Source of the DNA: Takakia lepidozioides
Taxonomy: Eukaryota > Streptophyta > Takakiopsida > Takakiales > Takakiaceae
NCBI GenBank assembly: GCA_030704615.1
Contig: CM060731.1
Location: forward strand, 28,584,001-28,648,000
Reading direction: 5' to 3'
Length of the DNA stretch: 64,000 bases
Under the pieces are notes generated by a model, which saw only the letters and a list, made by a program, of their open reading frames with translations, searched no databases and had not been told where the DNA came from. Below, piece by piece: positions 59,450-64,000 of this stretch. Position numbers and translations under genes: made by a program. Numbering within the stretch: position 1 is the first letter of the stretch; every line of letters starts with the position of its first letter.

Positions 59450-59535
59450 CATTGGCTTGGTAGCTGAGCTGGTAGGTGCACAGCATGTCACCTGGTGGTT
59501 CGGGGTTCAAACCCGCTGTCCGGCCCGTGTGTGAT
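59450..59535 (+). repeat. tRNA-derived SINE head
   Basis: A box TAGCTGAGCTGG (59461-59472) and B box GGTTCAAACCC (59504-59514) at tRNA-like spacing. The segment is followed by T-rich sequence and no acceptor-stem partner. Confidence 0.6.
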
Positions 59536-59666
59536 TTATTCCAGTGTTGGACCGGTATTAGCAGTGTTGGGCGGTTGTTTGATTTCTTTCATAACCTCCT
59601 GTTCCGGTTTTTACAAAATATTAGGATAAAAGAACCTCCGGATCCGGTTTTTCCATATATTTTTAA

Positions 59667-60298
59667 GCTTCTCACTTAACAATAATAGGGTCATGAATGC
59701 CCGCGTGGCATAAGGGGGTCGCCGAGGGTAGGAGCGCCCCTACCCCAAACTGGCGAGTATGCCCCCATGTGGTCTGCTAGGGTCCACAAAACACATCAGC
59801 TAGTATGTTGGGGCCCACAATATGCACATAAAGCATTAGTTATTGCAAGGGTTTGTAGAAAGTGGTGGGTAGTGTGGTGGTCAGGAGCAATGTATTATAG
59901 ACACAAAGTGTACTGTTTAAATCTTGTCAGGTTGTATTGTGACCATAATGTGTTTTATTAAATATATATTTTGTCGAAGAGTCTGTCGGTTTGTTGGAGG
60001 TTTGCTAGAGGGGGTCTGCCCAGTTTGTTGGGTCTGCTTGGAGGGTTTGCCGGTCTGCTGGAGGGGTGCTGTTCTGTTGGAGGGTCTGCCTGCTTGTCTG
60101 TTAGAAGGTTGGAGTCGGTCTATTGGAGGTCTGCCCAGTCCGCTAGAAAGTCCGCCACGGTAGATGAACAAGGATTTAGAAAAAAATTCAGAATCTGGCC
60201 GACCCGGTGAATGGGCGGCAGGTTTATGAGCTCACCCAAGGGTTGTACTGGCGAGGCCCGCCGTGCATTCATAACCCTATTATTAAAAAATGAGAGGC
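59667..60298. mobile_element. Mutator-like non-autonomous element, copy 2 (complete)
   Basis: A 632-bp element with ~35-bp terminal inverted repeats: gcttctcacttaacaataat plus agggtcatgaatgc on the left, the reverse complement with a few changes on the right. It is flanked by a perfect 9-bp direct repeat, tatttttaa (59658-59666 and 60299-60307). A 9-bp duplication with TIRs fits the Mutator superfamily. The interior carries the same GGTCTGCC/TCTGCTGGAGG-type array (59983-60150) and GACCCGGTGAATGGGCGG as copy 1. No transposase. Confidence 0.85.
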
Positions 60299-60309
60299 TA
60301 TTTTTAATG

Positions 60310-61425
60310 GAAAGAACTGCGTTGTACTGGTATGTACATTTTGGCATAACAAACTCATCATGGAAGGTCCAACTTGGTTGTTGGGTCCGACTGGTAGGGC
60401 CCAGTGCAGATTAGGATGAGCCAGATAGGTTATAGGATGGGTATGGGTATTTTCAATTTTGGCATGGGTATGGCAAAAACTTAAATGACATATTGGGGTT
60501 GTATGTACAATGGTATGGTATACCCCAATAGTCATCATACTGTATTCAAAGTTGGAAATAAAACCAGATTGAGGGCAACATACAAAAGGTAAAAACAAAT
60601 TGCAACCACACATGCCCATGCACACTCATAAATTAGTGAAGGTCTTTGTATTGTAAGGCTGGATTGTAACAAATGGGGAAAAAGTTGGATGCCATGACAA
60701 AAATTGAAGAAATCTTGCATATTGTACCTTGTATGCCATACATTGTACGCCGACCATTGTACGCCATACCTTCTACCCCTCTCATCTCCAAACACTCCCC
60801 CCTGAGTAATGTTCCCAATCGCAGTATTGCTCCGTCAGCTGCTCTGACTCGTATGGTATCAGTTTGGGTATGTTTGGAACCCTAAACCCTAAGTTCTACA
60901 TACACCCGGGGTATAGGTTGCATGACATACCAGCTGGGTTGGTTCTGGCATACCCTTACCTATACCCTTGCACATACCCCGCCGACTGAACCACTGGTTC
61001 TGGTTAATTTTGAGACCTCAAATAACCGGCAGTTTCATCAAATAACCAACGGGTCTTTTGGTGGATCTTTGACGATTTTCAGGTTGGTTATCTCAAAAAC
61101 TACGTAACCAGCGGTTATGAACTTTTGCCGATTCTTTGTTTTTTGGAGAACCACGGTTATATATCCATATAACTTTCTTGATAACCTTCGGAGGTTTGTA
61201 GCTGAATCAAAGAACCTCTCAACATTGGTATATAGGTCCAACTTGGGTATCAATATTGATATCAACCCCGGTGGGTAAGACCGGACACGTTGGATGTGGG
61301 TAGGGTGGCCAATACCCTGGGCAATACCATAATACATACTTCGTTCTGTACTGCGGTATATACCAGGTATTGTGATGGACGAGATTGTTGTTGATACCGG
61401 TATTGTTGCAATGTGAGCCTCTAAA
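60310..61425. other. No gene recognised; ggtat-rich sequence
   Basis: Many ggtatg/ataccc words recur, without a clear period. No coding sequence is supported. Confidence 0.35.
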
Positions 61426-61429
61426 TGGC

Positions 61430-61520
61430 ACAATAGTAATAATAATGATAATAGTAATAGTGATAGTGATGACAGTGATAATGATAGTAATAGTGATAGT
61501 AATAGTGATACCAGCAGTAA
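61430..61520 (+). repeat. Degenerate AATAGTGATAG-type microsatellite
   Basis: Runs of aat/agt/gat triplets (aatagtaataataatgataa, gatagtaatagtgatag). Confidence 0.75.
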
Positions 61521-62129
61521 TTGTGATCCAGTGTGAAGGTCGGTTTTTTTCAGGTTATTGAGTATTCTCTTGAATATATTGAATATTCTATATACCTACC
61601 CGGGCAATATTCATATTCCTCCCATATGAGAAGGAAAAAATATATATTGATACCCTACTGCTATACATCCACAAATTTTGATTATTGATATCCCTCCTAT
61701 ATCCTATCCGGCCCCCTTACCCCAGTACTAGGACTATACCAGTCTTGGGAAATACGGACCCTTGTGATTCCAAGACCAGTCTGGTATCATATTTTTGTGA
61801 TACCAGTCCAACATTGGTTTGTTCATTGCGGCATTTTTTGTTATGTGTGTCTCATGGCCATAAATGAAAGGGGGTTTATTTTTCCTCCTCCTGGCCTGAA
61901 TTGTGGGCTGTCGATCCCAGGTTTCATTGTCCAAGAAAGAAAAAGAAAAAGAAACAATAGTTTCTAATAGTTTAATTTTAAATAAAATTTGAAATTGATG
62001 TGATGATGATTTTCAAAATTCAGATACAGTTCCGGCCTTTGAGACTGCGGGTGATTTGGTGGTTATTCTTTCCACGTTTTTTTTCTAAATCTAATTTGGG
62101 TTTTGTTTTTTAAAAACCCGTGTTAATTT

Positions 62130-63340
62130 TTTTTTAATAAAGAGGATGGAAGGACTGAAAAGCCCAAGGAGTACAAAAAGGAAAAAGTAACCTCTGCTGT
62201 GGGTGCCATATCCAAGAAGACAACACTTCGTAACGAAAGCTTGAAAAGAAGAAGAGTAAGGAAAAAAACAGCAAGAGAGACAGCCAGGTTTACTGAGAAC
62301 TAAAAACCATCAAGAAGGCAGAGTCTAATGAAGCTAATGGCTCCCACGTTTCCGTTTGTAAGGTTCACGTGTCTTGTGCTAATCGAGCTTCCAGCCTGGT
62401 GGGATGGACTCCAAATAATTCCTGAGGTCGGGGTTCTGGAGCAGATGACTGCTCCCTTGCCCCATGTGTTGTCAAATTGAATGAGCAGTTGACCTCTCCG
62501 TCTTTGATTACATCAGTGAAAAGCTTCCCCCATAATCTGCCATGCCTTTCAGGCCTCAGACATCAAGTCTGAATGAACCTTACATAGAATAGCTTTCACA
62601 CAATTCAGTTCCCTGTGAAAGTTGAGTGCATATCTAGATTTCCAGATATTCCACAAAGTGTAAGTTCTGAGGGTTGACCACACCAGGCAGTCAGACCACA
62701 GATGTCCCTGAGAGAAATTTAACAATGAAATTGATTGACAGGGTACTGCCATGACTTTCCAAGGTCTGTAGAAAGAAAGGACACGGCTCCGGACTCTGGC
62801 AGCTAGATGACAGGTTAACAAGCAGTGCTCTATTGTTTCTTGAACTTGCATATGACATGAGCAACAATTCACAGAGCCATCAGTAAAATGAATACGAACT
62901 TGTAGAATCATGTTTACCAATTTCCACATAAATCCACTTATCTTTGAAGTACGGTCATTCCTCCAAACATCCCCTTATATCTTTGCCCAGGAGGGTGGGC
63001 AATCAACAATGTGAGCCCATTTTTCTAGACCATTTCGCATCCATAGAAATGGGTGGTTTAAGCACGTTACAGCTCATTTTGACCGAGTAGAGTTGTGTTT
63101 CTTGTTTCTCCAAATCCATTCTCTGGGATCAAATTGCAGGATTGAAATTGGAGATCTCAGGAACCACTGAAGGAAAGGGTTAGAGTGCAGTCCATTTTTG
63201 AGAAGGGATTGACCTTTCCGGATGTCATTCAGAAAATCCTAATTGCGAATAACTGATTTTCTTCCATTTCACATAGTAGTACAGGAAAGAATAGAAAGCC
63301 TGAAGGTCTAACCTGGAATTTCCAGCCATATAGAGAGGAG
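62130..63340 (-). mobile_element. LINE 3' end with zinc-binding domain (fragment)
   Basis: The minus strand from about 63340 downward gives LINE post-RT text with stops and frameshifts: FLRSPISILQFDPREWIWRN and DRTSKISGFMWKLVNMILQV. The zf-RVT module C-x-C...ETIEHCLLTCHLA follows (62929-62549), a frame of 126 codons. An A-rich tail ends it (plus-strand T-run near 62120-62145). The RT core is absent. The 3' UTR resembles the fragment at 22.9-23.2 kb. Confidence 0.75.
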
Positions 63341-63789
63341 CCAGACCTCGTAATTGCATAGAATGCAATCCTACAATCGAGCAAATTATTACCTAGCTAG
63401 GCAGAAAGTATCTGAGATTGGAAGGGAAGGAGGTAAGTCATATCTATGTGTTTAGGAGATTACGGATTACCAGCTCCCAACCTGCTGTAGTTCTTCTCCC
63501 AGAGTGGAATGCTAGATCATGAGCTTGGCAACGTGAGCCTGTGAGCTCGTGAGCCCAGCTTGCCCAGTAGGAAAGGCCCTATGACCGCGAGAAATAGACC
63601 TACAACCGCGGAAATATGACTTATTTCGTGGGAAAATTGATCTATTACCGATCTAGAAGAAGAAGAAGACTTCAGCCAAAGCCGATGTAACTAAGAGTCA
63701 TTTTGCCTTGCGGCTACTGCCCTCTTTCAAGGGTAGGCCCTATGGGAAATTAGCAGGCACTAGAGTGCCTAGGGGGACATGCGTGTTTG

Positions 63790-64000
63790 AGTTTGCTGTC
63801 AAGTTAAATAAGCACAGTGTGAAAACAGCTAGAATAAAACTAGTTATTTGTATTTAACACTTGGATTTAGGTCAAGTGTTAAATCAGGTGTCAAGTTTAG
63901 TTTGACACCTAGTCCGTCTTATCTTCACGAGAGCGGCAGTCGCGCGGCTCATCTCTCTCGAGTTGAGCCTGCGCGACCGAGCTCCTGCATTCTTCAGATC
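63790..64000. repeat. Dispersed LTR-like repeat, copy 2 (runs off the window)
   Basis: Collinear with 28195-28420 (see there). The shared ttatcttcacg and ggctcatctytctcgagttg blocks are the most conserved. Confidence 0.5.

Noticed and set aside
59450-59535. Functional tRNA gene
   Set aside because: A and B boxes are good, but the flanking acceptor arms do not pair, so a SINE head is the better reading. The same applies at 46.1 and 50.5 kb.

Overview
The window is nuclear DNA of a land plant. It holds spliced genes with canonical GT-AG introns for typical plant families: a strictosidine-synthase-like protein, a TMEM209/cytochrome b561-related protein, a DCD-domain kelch protein, a CENP-V/GFA zinc protein, a Cys-rich DnaJ-type zinc protein and an AP2/ERF factor. 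It also holds a PPR pseudogene and a dense load of degraded transposons (Ty3/gypsy chromoviruses, LINEs, SINE heads, a Mutator-like element). The species cannot be fixed from the sequence. A non-seed plant such as a fern is possible, but that is only an impression. I see no bacterial, organellar or CRISPR features.

Layout. 1-3.85 kb: an inverted-repeat element enclosing a PPR pseudogene, then a 5'-truncated minus-strand Ty3/gypsy chromovirus with a probable 3' LTR. 4.2-6.8 kb: a complete 4-exon strictosidine-synthase-like gene (+). 8.65-13.5 kb: a complete 7-exon TMEM209-like gene (-). 14.6-21.9 kb: a complete 11-exon DCD-kelch gene (-) with a LINE fragment in its last intron, bracketed by 62-bp direct repeats. 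22.9-23.5 kb: a LINE tail. 24.7-25.1 kb: an intact CENP-V/GFA gene (+).

25.8-38.6 kb is an accessory, repeat-rich block. It contains copy 1 of a Mutator-like non-autonomous element, one exon of a zinc alcohol dehydrogenase, a decayed intron-containing gene with a ParB/sulfiredoxin-like motif, and an old gag gene. Into that gag a 4.9-kb chromovirus has inserted, complete with LTRs but internally deleted. That element carries an inverted scrap of its own LTR inside pol and an extra open frame before the 3' LTR. 39.5-43 kb: a small Cys-rich zinc protein gene (+) followed by frame-preserving tandem repeats, and an intronless AP2/ERF gene (-).

43.7-64 kb is mostly repeats. It contains tRNA-derived SINE heads, a 1.4-kb segment with terminal inverted repeats, unrecognised decayed exons, Mutator-like copy 2 with a perfect 9-bp target duplication, and a LINE 3' end.

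The host genes form no evident pathway or cluster; they look like ordinary independent genes separated by transposon debris. Exon coordinates were worked out by hand. For the three multi-exon genes, the reading phase closes across every junction.
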